Below are positions 1 to 6,502 of a stretch of 6,502 nucleotides of DNA, in pieces (within the stretch, counting starts at the first letter, position 1; each line of letters begins with the position of its first letter). The position numbers and the translations under genes were made by a program. The notes under the pieces were generated by a model. It made no database searches and was not told the DNA's origin. It saw only the letters and a list, made by a program, of their open reading frames with translations. Source of the stretch: Flavobacteriaceae bacterium TMED81 (GTDB lineage Bacteria; Bacteroidota; Bacteroidia; Flavobacteriales; Flavobacteriaceae). The stretch spans positions 1-6,502 of the forward strand of contig NHEI02000030.1 in NCBI GenBank assembly GCA_002171575.2, written 5' to 3'.

Positions 1-66
1 GCGTGCAATGCCTAGGGTTTCCGTAATCGTTTGGTTCGCAATGGTTTCTGTATTGGATAGTTTCAT
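1..66 (-). CDS. N-terminus of a probable YbjQ/DUF74-family (heavy-metal-binding-domain) protein, partial
   Basis: Only the first 22 codons are present; the gene runs off the left edge. They read MKLSNTETIANQTITETLGI followed by AR. The pattern of a Thr-rich start, 'TxTIxxxxIxExLGI' and a following basic or small residue resembles the start of YbjQ/DUF74 proteins, which are small (about 105 residues), form oligomeric rings, and are annotated as putative heavy-metal-binding domains of unknown physiological role. The ATG is at 66-64, only 5 nt after the stop codon of the AI-2E-family gene, so it is probably the last known member of the tsaD-rsmE operon. No Shine-Dalgarno motif precedes it, as is usual in Bacteroidota. 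The family call rests on a very short stretch and is tentative; that a coding region starts here is more secure than what it encodes. Confidence 0.5.
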   Translation of the reverse strand, partial: MKLSNTETIANQTITETLGIAR

Positions 67-71
67 ATGCT

Positions 72-1151
72 TTAAATGTTTTTAGTAAGGGCTTTTACAA
101 TTTTGTTATGTGCATAAAACTCTTTAAAAATGACTTTTAACGCTGTATATGATGGAACCGCGATAATCATTCCTAGTGGACCAAATAAAAGCCCACCAAC
201 CAATATAACAATAAAAATTTCAAGCGGATGAGATTTTACAGAAGTAGAAAAAACATAGGGTTGCGTCAAAAAATTATCGATCAACTGTCCAATGGTAAAT
301 CCAATAAGTACATAAATCGTTTTGGGAAGTGTGACTGATGCAAAACTTGCATCGAGGTTACTTGTCATGGTCAAAAAGATAATCAAAACCGTACCAATAA
401 TCGGTCCCAAAAAGGGGATGATATTGAGAAGGGCACAAACAAGTGCAATTGTTACCGCATTTGGAATTCCAAATATCAGAAGGACCAGGGTGTAAATGAT
501 AAACAAGACCGTGATCTGAACGAGTAATCCGATAAAATACCTAGATAGTAAATTCTTGATTGATAAAATTGACTTTTCAACTCTTTTGACGTTTTTGTCT
601 GTCACAAAAACCATTACCATTCTTTCAAGCAAACCGCTGTCTTTTAAAAAGAAAAAAGAAATAAAAATCACCGAAAATACGCCAATCGTGAATCCACTGA
701 GCCCATTGAGAACGGTATTGATCGCATCGGGAAGAAAACTATAATCAACTTCTGCCAAGCTACGATCGACCCAACTTTGCAAATCAACCCCGTAATCACT
801 GAGATAAATACTGAGTTCATTAATCAATTTTGTCGCTGTAGCTTCAAAAGCGTTTACATTCAGTAGGGAAAGATTTTTGGCCTGTTCAAAAATTACAGGT
901 AGTAATAAGGAAACAATGCCAAAAAATGTGGTCATCAAAATGGCAATGGTCGCGACAGATGATAAGGTGTTGCCAAATTTGATTCTCTTTAACAATTGCG
1001 CAATTGGGCGGCCAATTAGGGAAACGACTGCAGCGATAACAAGGTAAAATAGTACAGATTGTATGGATACTATGACTTGATACAATCCAATCAACAGAAC
1101 AATGATCAGAAATGCTTGTACAATCGCTCGGGTAAGTTCTTTTGGTTTCAT
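72..1151 (-). CDS. AI-2E family transporter (PerM/UPF0118-type membrane protein)
   Basis: This 359-residue polytopic inner-membrane protein has the normal length and layout of the AI-2E/PerM family. Hydrophobic segments lie near residues 10-28, 32-49, 64-87, 150-169, 203-228, 233-260, 276-292 and 309-338, with a soluble loop at about 88-149 between the third and fourth. Family signatures are visible: LLNIIPFLGPIIGTV at 241-255, GQLIDNFLTQP at 288-298, and the glycine-rich LVGGLLFGPLGMIIAVP at 327-343. Characterised relatives include E. coli TqsA, implicated in autoinducer-2 export, and Na+(Li+)/H+ antiporters from other bacteria, so the substrate cannot be read from the sequence; no AI-2 synthase is in the window. 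The start ATG at 1151-1149 lies 18 nt after the rsmE stop, which suggests co-transcription with rsmE and tsaD. The family call is firm; the function is open. Confidence 0.93.
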   Translation of the reverse strand: MKPKELTRAIVQAFLIIVLLIGLYQVIVSIQSVLFYLVIAAVVSLIGRPIAQLLKRIKFGNTLSSVATIAILMTTFFGIVSLLLPVIFEQAKNLSLLNVNAFEATATKLINELSIYLSDYGVDLQSWVDRSLAEVDYSFLPDAINTVLNGLSGFTIGVFSVIFISFFFLKDSGLLERMVMVFVTDKNVKRVEKSILSIKNLLSRYFIGLLVQITVLFIIYTLVLLIFGIPNAVTIALVCALLNIIPFLGPIIGTVLIIFLTMTSNLDASFASVTLPKTIYVLIGFTIGQLIDNFLTQPYVFSTSVKSHPLEIFIVILVGGLLFGPLGMIIAVPSYTALKVIFKEFYAHNKIVKALTKNI

Positions 1152-1169
1152 AGATTAAAGATAAGTTTT

Positions 1170-1871
1170 TTACGGATATAGTAGTGATATGCTGTGACAA
1201 GCGATAATACCAGCAGTTTCGGTGCGTAACCGTTTTTCTCCCAGTGTTATAGCAGTGACGTTGGCATCGGCTGCAGCTTGGATTTCCTCAGGGGTAAAAT
1301 CACCCTCCGGGCCAATAAAAATCGATATGGATTTTTCTTTGAACGATAAACTGTCGATTGCTACTTTATTTGTGTCTTGACAGTGTGCGATACAAGCTGT
1401 TCCTTTGATTTTATTTAACGATGTACTAAAATCACATACGGGATGAATCATCGGTAAATAAGCTCCTAGAGATTGTTTCATGGCAGCAACTGCGATTTTT
1501 TGCAAGCGTTCTTGTTTGATCACTTTTCGATCACTTCTTTGACAAATGATAGGTGTGATTTCATGAACACCAATTTCAGTGGCTTTTTCAACAAACCAGT
1601 CCATGCGGTCATTGCTTTTTGTCGGTGCGATGAAAACGTGTAGTTGATACGGATCTGGGCTGATTTCCATGCATTGATTTATGATTGCTGTACATGCTTT
1701 GTGATCCACATGGGATAAGGTTGCCGAAAAACGATGCCCAACGCCATTGGTAATTGTAATGGGGTCCCCAACTTTTTTTCGAAGTACTCGAGACATGTGC
1801 TTGCTTTCATTCTTGTCAAAATGAATTTCTGTATCGTTTTTAGAGAGGGATGAAAGATAAAATTGCTGCAT
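1170..1871 (-). CDS. rsmE: 16S rRNA (uracil(1498)-N(3))-methyltransferase RsmE
   Basis: RsmE is a cytoplasmic SPOUT-class enzyme that uses S-adenosylmethionine to methylate N3 of U1498 in helix 44 of 16S rRNA, near the decoding site. The 233-residue product has the usual length. The N-terminal PUA-like RNA-binding domain includes H25-MSRVLR. The catalytic SPOUT domain follows, with PTKSNDRMDWFVEKATEIGV at 83-102, QRSDR at 111-115, AAMKQS at 129-134, the cofactor-loop GPEGDF at 187-192, and LGEKRLRTETA at 210-220, which forms the trefoil-knot SAM site. The loop reads GPEGDF where many proteobacterial enzymes have GPEGGF; I take this as lineage variation. The start MQQFYLSSL matches the short N-terminus expected for the family, and its ATG overlaps the tsaD stop by one base (TAATG), suggesting coupled translation. 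No frameshift or missing motif is seen. Confidence 0.96.
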   Translation of the reverse strand: MQQFYLSSLSKNDTEIHFDKNESKHMSRVLRKKVGDPITITNGVGHRFSATLSHVDHKACTAIINQCMEISPDPYQLHVFIAPTKSNDRMDWFVEKATEIGVHEITPIICQRSDRKVIKQERLQKIAVAAMKQSLGAYLPMIHPVCDFSTSLNKIKGTACIAHCQDTNKVAIDSLSFKEKSISIFIGPEGDFTPEEIQAAADANVTAITLGEKRLRTETAGIIACHSISLLYP

Positions 1872-1873
1872 TA
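1869..1873 (-). other. TAATG stop/start junction of tsaD and rsmE
   Basis: Read on the minus strand these five bases are TAATG. The tsaD stop TAA (1873-1871) and the rsmE start ATG (1871-1869) share one adenine. Such one-base overlaps usually mean that the two genes are on one transcript and that ribosomes ending the first gene restart on the second. Coupling is inferred; the overlap itself is seen directly. Confidence 0.85.
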
Positions 1874-2863
1874 CAAAGATATTCTCGATTGTGCTTGGCG
1901 ATCTAAGACACCAAAGTTGTTGTTTTGATATTTAAAATAGCCGGCAACTGCAATCATTGCAGCGTTATCTGTTGTGAATGACAATGGTGGAATAAACACA
2001 TTCCAATCTGTCTGCTTGGATAAAGCTTGTCGAAGACCAGAATTTGCCGAAACACCACCCCCAATTACAATTTCTTTAATCCCCGTTTGAATGACTGCTT
2101 TTTCAAGTTTTTCCATCAATATGTTGACAAGGATGTGTTGCACGGACGAACACAAATCGTTGCGGTGGTTTTGGATATAATCCTTGTCCAGTTGCTGATG
2201 TTTTCTTAAATAATACAATACACTGGTTTTAAATCCACTAAAACTAAAATCTAATCCGGGGACCTTTGGGATAGAAAACGAGATGTTGGGTTCTCCATTT
2301 TGTGCATATTTATCAATGTATGGCCCTGCTGGATAGGGGAGTCCGATCATTTTACCGGCCTTATCAAAGGCCTCACCAACAGCATCGTCTAAGGTTTGCC
2401 CAATGACCTCCATCTCGTAAGGGCTGTTAACAAGAACCAACTGCGTGTGTCCTCCCGAAACCGTTAGCCCCAAGAATGGAAATGACGGGTCAGGTATCGA
2501 TTTTTCAAAGTGAACAAGTAAGTGCCCTTGCATGTGATTGACTTCGATCAGTGGAACGCCGAGTGACATGGACAGTGATTTGGCAAACGAATTCCCAACA
2601 AGTAAAGAGCCAATCAGTCCAGGGCCTAATGTATAAGCTACTGCATTTACCTCTTTTTTATCGATATTTGCTGTTGAAAGAGCTTGGTCGACCACAGGAA
2701 TGATATTTTGTAGGTGCGCGCGTGCAGCCAGTTCGGGGACAACACCACCGTACTGCTTATGCACTTTCTGATTGGCAATAATATTCGAACGAATGTGCCC
2801 GTCTACGAGTACAGCTGCTGCCGTGTCGTCGCAAGAAGATTCGATTCCGAGAATTACAGGCAT
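1871..2863 (-). CDS. tsaD: tRNA N6-adenosine threonylcarbamoyltransferase TsaD
   Basis: TsaD (Kae1/Qri7/YgjD family) transfers the threonylcarbamoyl group from threonylcarbamoyl-AMP to N6 of A37 in tRNAs that read ANN codons, acting in the cytoplasm with TsaB and TsaE. The 330-residue protein is close to the usual 335-340 and has the ASKHA fold motifs in order: ESSCDDTAAAV at 8-18, ELAARAH at 44-50, the metal-binding pair H110 and H114 in NHMQGH, SGGHTQL at 136-142, DDAVGEAFDKAGKMIGLPYP at 159-178, SFSGFKT at 207-213, GGGVSANSGLR at 268-278, and the third metal ligand D299 in TTDNAAMIA. All expected catalytic and metal residues are present, so it should be active. The start gives MPVILGIESSCDDT, the standard N-terminus. 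It is the first gene of a minus-strand cluster with rsmE and is divergent from the TamB-like gene; a good Bacteroidota promoter lies just upstream. Confidence 0.98.
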   Translation of the reverse strand: MPVILGIESSCDDTAAAVLVDGHIRSNIIANQKVHKQYGGVVPELAARAHLQNIIPVVDQALSTANIDKKEVNAVAYTLGPGLIGSLLVGNSFAKSLSMSLGVPLIEVNHMQGHLLVHFEKSIPDPSFPFLGLTVSGGHTQLVLVNSPYEMEVIGQTLDDAVGEAFDKAGKMIGLPYPAGPYIDKYAQNGEPNISFSIPKVPGLDFSFSGFKTSVLYYLRKHQQLDKDYIQNHRNDLCSSVQHILVNILMEKLEKAVIQTGIKEIVIGGGVSANSGLRQALSKQTDWNVFIPPLSFTTDNAAMIAVAGYFKYQNNNFGVLDRQAQSRISL

Positions 2864-2868
2864 GATTC

Positions 2869-2901
2869 TTGTTTAGCAAGCAAAGTTAATATATTGATTT
2901 G
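2869..2901 (+). promoter_or_regulatory. Weak candidate promoter for the TamB-like gene
   Basis: The plus strand has TTG at 2869-2871 and TTGATTTG at 2894-2901, one mismatch from TAnnTTTG, separated by 22 bases, which is at the long end of the allowed spacing. It would start transcription near 2907 and leave a leader of about 34 nt before the ATG at 2941. It overlaps the tsaD promoter, so the two would compete for polymerase. If translation really begins at TTG 2899, this cannot be the promoter. Treat it as the best of poor candidates. Confidence 0.25.
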
Positions 2902-2907
2902 ACCCAA
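2881..2907 (-). promoter_or_regulatory. Bacteroidota-type promoter for the tsaD-rsmE operon
   Basis: On the minus strand, 2888-2881 reads TAACTTTG, a perfect match to the Bacteroidota primary sigma-factor -7 consensus TAnnTTTG. A TTG at 2907-2905 can serve as the -33 element. The 16-base spacer is a little shorter than usually reported, so the -33 assignment is weaker than the -7. Transcription would start near 2873-2877, giving a leader of only about 10-14 nt before the tsaD ATG at 2863. Position, strand and exact match all support it; there is no experimental evidence. Confidence 0.6.
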
Positions 2908-2934
2908 AAACACTGGCGTAACGTAAAAAAAATA

Positions 2935-2960
2935 ACGGTAATGAGTTTAAGTCTTACCGT
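2935..2960. repeat. Inverted repeat (7-bp arms, 12-base loop) over the tamB start
   Basis: ACGGTAA at 2935-2941 is the exact reverse complement of TTACCGT at 2954-2960, with 12 bases between. The left arm ends on the A of the ATG at 2941. As RNA it could form a small hairpin next to or within the translation start; as DNA it could be a dyad bound by a dimeric regulator, with arm centres 19 bp apart. No T-run follows, so it is not an intrinsic terminator. It may be chance. Confidence 0.4.
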
Positions 2961-5900
2961 GATAACGATTGCCTTGTTTCTTTCTCCACTAGGTCAGTCT
3001 GCTATCAATTCATGGTTAAAAAATAAATTCATAAACGATTTTGAGGTGGAACTCTCTGTGGGAACTCTTTTTGTCAACCCTGTTGGGACTACCTCATTCA
3101 CTGATTTACTGATTCGTGATCATCGAAATGACACTTTGGTTTTTGTCGACCATTTTACGTTTGAATCTTATCACTTAGGTGGATTGATCTCGAGTAAACT
3201 TCATTTGGGTAAGGTCACATTTGATTCTTTGATTTTAAATGTTGTGAAGTATAAGAATGAAGATCTATCTAATCTTGATATTTTTATTGAAAAAGTGAAG
3301 CCTGATGATTCTAGAATAAAGCAACTCAGCGCAACTTCCATCAAACTCAACCAAAGTAAGGTGCAATTCACCGATCTGAATAAAGCAGACTCTGTAAAAC
3401 AGCTTTTTTCGAATATGAATGCGAAACTAGTTGATTTGAATTCCCATTTCAATGATTTTTCAACTCAAATTGAAGAAATGAGTTTTTTTGCGGATCATCA
3501 AAATATTCAAGTTCTGGATCTAGAGGCATTTTGTTCCTTCGACTCTGAGTTTGCTGAATTTCAAAACTTGAAGATAATCACACCGAATTCTCAATTCATT
3601 ACTGATGTTTCCATGCGGTATCCAAAAGAAGGATTTCGCAATTTTTATGATGACGTTTCCATAGATGCTGTTGTTCAGGACTCTTTTTTGGGTATGCAAG
3701 AGTTTCAATTTTTAGTCCCAAATGTTTCTGGCTCTGAAACCATTTATCTAAACAAAATTAATTTTTCGGGGACGCCAAGCAAATACGCTATAGATTCCAT
3801 TCACATAAACTTCGAGAAAAGCAACTTTTTGGGCTCATTCACTTTCAATACCCCCAGTTCCTCAAAGCTCACAATTCAAGAGCTCTCCATTAATCCGAAA
3901 GACATTCAAAACCTTTTTCCAAGTTTGGAGAAGTCCAGTCTTGACGTTTTAAAACAATTTGAGAAAACGAATATTCGCGGAACAATTGCCAGTCAATCCG
4001 CTAAGCATAAACTAAACCTATCCGTTGATTCACCCTTAGGTCCGCTACAAATCAATTTTGATTTTTATCGAAAAGGAAGGCAAATGAACCCTTTTTATGA
4101 CGGTCAAATCCGAGCGAGTGAATTTAACCTCGGAAATCTGCTGAATCAACCTGATCTAGGGACTACTGATGCATCATTGTTTATTCAAGGAAAAGGACTT
4201 CGGTTTGATCAACTCAACACTAAAATATACGGTCAATTTTCATCCTTTTCGTATGGCGAAAATAAACTCGACTCTATCTCTGTTGATATGAATCTAAACG
4301 AGAGTCAAGTTGTTGGGTCAATTGATATAAATGATATGGATTTAAAGTTGCAAATCCAAGGACAATTTGAAGCAAATGACTCTGTACAGAAATTTTCAGC
4401 AATCGCAGAAGTAAGTGAACTAAAACTTCAATCTTCAAAATCTGTAAAAAACAGAACACTTTCAGGCAATTTTGAACTTGTCGGGCAAGGGACTCAAATC
4501 GATAATTTTATTGGAGACATCAACGCAGAGTCTGTTCAAATCCGCTCAAAAGATAAACTGTTTTCATTTGAGGATTTTAGCATACAATCTAGGGTGAATA
4601 AAGATTTACGTTTTTTCAATATCAGATCTAACGATGTGGCTAACGGTTTGATTTACGGAAGATTCGAATTTTCTGATTTGAGCAAAATGATAAAGAATTC
4701 ATTCGGAAGCTACTTTTCTTCATATAAACCACTTCAGCTCGACTCTTCCAAATTTGTCAACTTTAGCATTAATTTCAAGGAAAAATTACTCAGTGCTGTA
4801 AGTGATGATATTGCGATTGATGACAATTCTTTTTTTCGCGGAAAGCTAAGTGCTAACGTGAATGAAACAGCCCTGCAGTTTGACATTCCCTACATTCGGT
4901 ATCAAGATAAATTTTTCACTCAATTATGGTTATCATTAGATAATGATAACCCGTTGTATAAATCCTTTATACATATCGATGAGTTTCAGGGAATGGGACT
5001 AAACCTGAGTCAATTTCAGCTTATAAATACGGTCATAAATGACAGACTGCATTTTAGAGCTGAGTACGATAGTAATTCTTTACATAATGAGGTCAATTTT
5101 TATTCCACTCTCGGAGACAATCAGGAACTGGAATTTGGCATTCAACCATCAAAGATATCATTTCAAGGCAAGCAATGGAAAGTGAATCAATTGGATGATA
5201 GAACCAGTTCTTTAAGTGTATCTTCAAATGGATTACAACTTGATTCAACTGTTTTTTCCAATGATGAATCTAGCCTTCATCTTTCGTTTGACCAGCAAAA
5301 AACACAGCGTTTTCGAGCCATTTTTGAAAATATTGACCTTTCCGATATTATTGCATCAAGGCCAAAGAGAGACGTTAGTGGGATTACCAATGGGACGCTT
5401 GATATTACATTGGACAATGATAAATTTGGTGGAGAGGCAAATCTGAAGATTGATTCTTTATCATTTAATGACTCGTTTTTAGGCGATGCTTCTATTGCTC
5501 TGCGGTCTGTTCAAGAAGCTTACGAGTTGTCATTCAGCACAGTTGATAACGATCTAAAAACAAGCTCAATTGAGGGTCTGATCTTTCCCCAAAGTGATAA
5601 CAATCTAGATCTCAGTGCTACTTTTAAGAAATTTCCCGCAACTATTCTTGACCGTATTATTGGGAATGCACTCACCAATGTTGGTGGAGAGATCGGCGGT
5701 TCAGTTTCAATAGGTGGGAAGTGGAACAAACCCATGCTTGAAGGTGAACTTTTTTTGGAGGGATTTAGACTTTCTGTGCCCTATTTAAATGTTGAATACC
5801 GGCTTGCAGACCACACAAAGCTGACTGTAAATCCAACGTCCTTTGCGTTTGACCCGACTCGGTTGATCGATGAAAACAGCTTGACTTTAGCAAACTTTGG

Positions 5901-6502
5901 GGGTTCTATTACCCATCAAAATTTTGATTTTTTTACGCTAGATATGAATCTGTCTAGCGAAGGCCTACTCGTTTTAGATACAGATAATGGTTTTGATAAT
6001 AACTATTACGGAAAAGCAGTGCTAAACGGCTCTGCTCATATTCACGGACCAGCCCAATCTTTGACTTTTGACGTTTTGGGTCAGTCTGCTAAGGGAACAA
6101 ATATTATTATTCCTGTTGACAATACACCCAGCATAGAGGATGTCTCTTATATACGATTTGTCGAAAAAAACAGGGCGAAGAATAGGGGGGAATTACTTTC
6201 CTCTTCAACAGAAATCAAAGGACTCGCTCTCAATTTTGATTTATCAATAACGCCAGATGCTGAACTTGAGCTTGTGATTGATAGTGATACGCGAAGCACA
6301 CTGAGTGGCTCTGGATTAGGAAGTATTCTCATGGAAATCAATACAGATGGAATTTTTAGCGTATGGGGAGATTTTATTGCCTTAAATGGAGTCTATAGTT
6401 TCAAAAATTTAGGCATACTGGAGAAAGAATTTATTCTCGAACCAGGGGGGACGATCGTGTGGAATGGCAATCCACTAGATGCAGAATTGAACTTACAAGC
6501 CA
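2941..6502 (+). CDS. tamB: TamB-domain (DUF490) translocation/assembly module protein, partial (3' end beyond the window)
   Basis: One frame is open from 2941 to the window end (1187 codons, no stop). TamB/AsmA-like proteins are anchored in the inner membrane, span the periplasm as a long beta-sheet groove, and act in outer-membrane protein assembly and phospholipid transfer. Residues 1-18 are hydrophobic (membrane anchor). FTDLLIRDHRNDTL at 53-66 matches the conserved N-terminal motif of Bacteroidota homologues. Residues of about 70-900 are beta-rich, Ser/Asp/Asn-rich and poorly conserved. The TamB C-terminal domain starts near 915 (GGEIGGSVSIGGKWNKP) and includes YYGKAVLNGSAHIHGP at 1022-1037, LNFDLSITPDAELELVID at 1097-1114, LMEINTDGIFSVWGDFIALNG at 1130-1150 (in part) and GGTIVWNGNPLDAELNLQA at 1169-1187. 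Perhaps 150-400 residues are missing. The ATG at 2941 follows an A-rich tract (2925-2932), a usual Bacteroidota initiation context. However, the frame stays open upstream to a stop at 2887, and a TTG at 2899 would add a basic stretch (KHWRNVKK) before the membrane segment, so the true start may be 2899. No positive charge precedes the anchor if 2941 is used. Confidence 0.92.
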   Translation, partial: MSLSLTVITIALFLSPLGQSAINSWLKNKFINDFEVELSVGTLFVNPVGTTSFTDLLIRDHRNDTLVFVDHFTFESYHLGGLISSKLHLGKVTFDSLILNVVKYKNEDLSNLDIFIEKVKPDDSRIKQLSATSIKLNQSKVQFTDLNKADSVKQLFSNMNAKLVDLNSHFNDFSTQIEEMSFFADHQNIQVLDLEAFCSFDSEFAEFQNLKIITPNSQFITDVSMRYPKEGFRNFYDDVSIDAVVQDSFLGMQEFQFLVPNVSGSETIYLNKINFSGTPSKYAIDSIHINFEKSNFLGSFTFNTPSSSKLTIQELSINPKDIQNLFPSLEKSSLDVLKQFEKTNIRGTIASQSAKHKLNLSVDSPLGPLQINFDFYRKGRQMNPFYDGQIRASEFNLGNLLNQPDLGTTDASLFIQGKGLRFDQLNTKIYGQFSSFSYGENKLDSISVDMNLNESQVVGSIDINDMDLKLQIQGQFEANDSVQKFSAIAEVSELKLQSSKSVKNRTLSGNFELVGQGTQIDNFIGDINAESVQIRSKDKLFSFEDFSIQSRVNKDLRFFNIRSNDVANGLIYGRFEFSDLSKMIKNSFGSYFSSYKPLQLDSSKFVNFSINFKEKLLSAVSDDIAIDDNSFFRGKLSANVNETALQFDIPYIRYQDKFFTQLWLSLDNDNPLYKSFIHIDEFQGMGLNLSQFQLINTVINDRLHFRAEYDSNSLHNEVNFYSTLGDNQELEFGIQPSKISFQGKQWKVNQLDDRTSSLSVSSNGLQLDSTVFSNDESSLHLSFDQQKTQRFRAIFENIDLSDIIASRPKRDVSGITNGTLDITLDNDKFGGEANLKIDSLSFNDSFLGDASIALRSVQEAYELSFSTVDNDLKTSSIEGLIFPQSDNNLDLSATFKKFPATILDRIIGNALTNVGGEIGGSVSIGGKWNKPMLEGELFLEGFRLSVPYLNVEYRLADHTKLTVNPTSFAFDPTRLIDENSLTLANFGGSITHQNFDFFTLDMNLSSEGLLVLDTDNGFDNNYYGKAVLNGSAHIHGPAQSLTFDVLGQSAKGTNIIIPVDNTPSIEDVSYIRFVEKNRAKNRGELLSSSTEIKGLALNFDLSITPDAELELVIDSDTRSTLSGSGLGSILMEINTDGIFSVWGDFIALNGVYSFKNLGILEKEFILEPGGTIVWNGNPLDAELNLQA

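Noticed and set aside
187..192. Possible catalytic variation in RsmE (residues 187-192): GPEGDF in place of GPEGGF
   Set aside because: The rest of the SPOUT site is intact and I believe this form is common among Bacteroidota enzymes, so it is lineage variation and not a defect. The numbers given are residue positions in the protein; the gene is at 1170-1871.
886..1200. Minus-strand frame of 104 codons across the AI-2E-family gene start
   Set aside because: It lies almost wholly inside the clearly coding AI-2E-family frame, is rich in Cys/His/Ser as expected of an out-of-frame reading, and has no recognisable domain.
2868..2880. Short inverted repeat CTTG-TTTAG-CAAG between tsaD and its promoter
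   Set aside because: Only a 4-bp stem, with no adjacent T-run; too small to call a terminator or operator.
3201..3708. Minus-strand open frames of 83 and 62 codons opposite the TamB-like gene
   Set aside because: The plus strand is one continuous, family-matching frame here; the antisense frames have no motif or plausible promoter and are shadows.
5216..5446. Plus-strand frame of 76 codons inside the TamB-like gene
   Set aside because: It is an alternative frame of a confirmed coding sequence with no domain and no separate initiation signal.
5520..6341. Minus-strand frames of 71 and 64 codons opposite the TamB C-terminal domain
   Set aside because: They lie opposite highly conserved TamB-domain codons; composition is that of antisense noise.
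1..6502. Mobile element, CRISPR array, tRNA/rRNA gene, riboswitch, toxin-antitoxin or defence island
   Set aside because: No terminal inverted repeats, transposase motifs, regularly spaced repeats, structured RNA signatures or foreign-looking composition were seen; nearly all bases belong to five housekeeping-type genes.

Overview
The window looks like chromosomal housekeeping DNA from a Bacteroidota bacterium, probably of the Flavobacteriia. The case rests on four points: AT-rich coding sequence; A-rich tracts rather than Shine-Dalgarno motifs before start codons; a perfect Bacteroidota-type -7 box (TAnnTTTG) upstream of tsaD; and a long TamB-like protein of the flavobacterial kind read divergently from tsaD. 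I cannot name the genus.

Minus strand, positions 2863 down to 1: four genes packed as one likely operon. They are tsaD (tRNA t6A37 synthesis), rsmE (16S rRNA m3U1498 methyltransferase), an AI-2E/PerM-family membrane protein, and the first 22 codons of a small protein that resembles the YbjQ/DUF74 family. tsaD and rsmE share one base in a TAATG junction. The next gaps are 18 and 5 nt. I see no terminator inside the cluster. The first two genes both serve the translation apparatus; the membrane protein and the YbjQ-like gene have no clear functional link to them.

Positions 2864-2940 form the short divergent intergenic region. It holds a convincing promoter for the minus-strand operon, a weaker candidate for the plus strand, and an inverted repeat that touches the likely start codon of the plus-strand gene.

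Plus strand, position 2941 to the end of the window: one uninterrupted reading frame of at least 1187 codons that runs off the right edge. It is a TamB-domain protein (DUF490), an inner-membrane-anchored periplasmic protein of the AsmA/TamB group linked to outer-membrane biogenesis and lipid transfer between membranes. It fills more than half the window. Its N-terminus may begin upstream of the first ATG, at a TTG at 2899.

I found no mobile element, CRISPR array, RNA gene or defence-like cassette, and nothing that looks like an undescribed system. The points worth checking are the tamB start, the inverted repeat over it, the compact divergent control region and the degenerate repeats within the TamB body.
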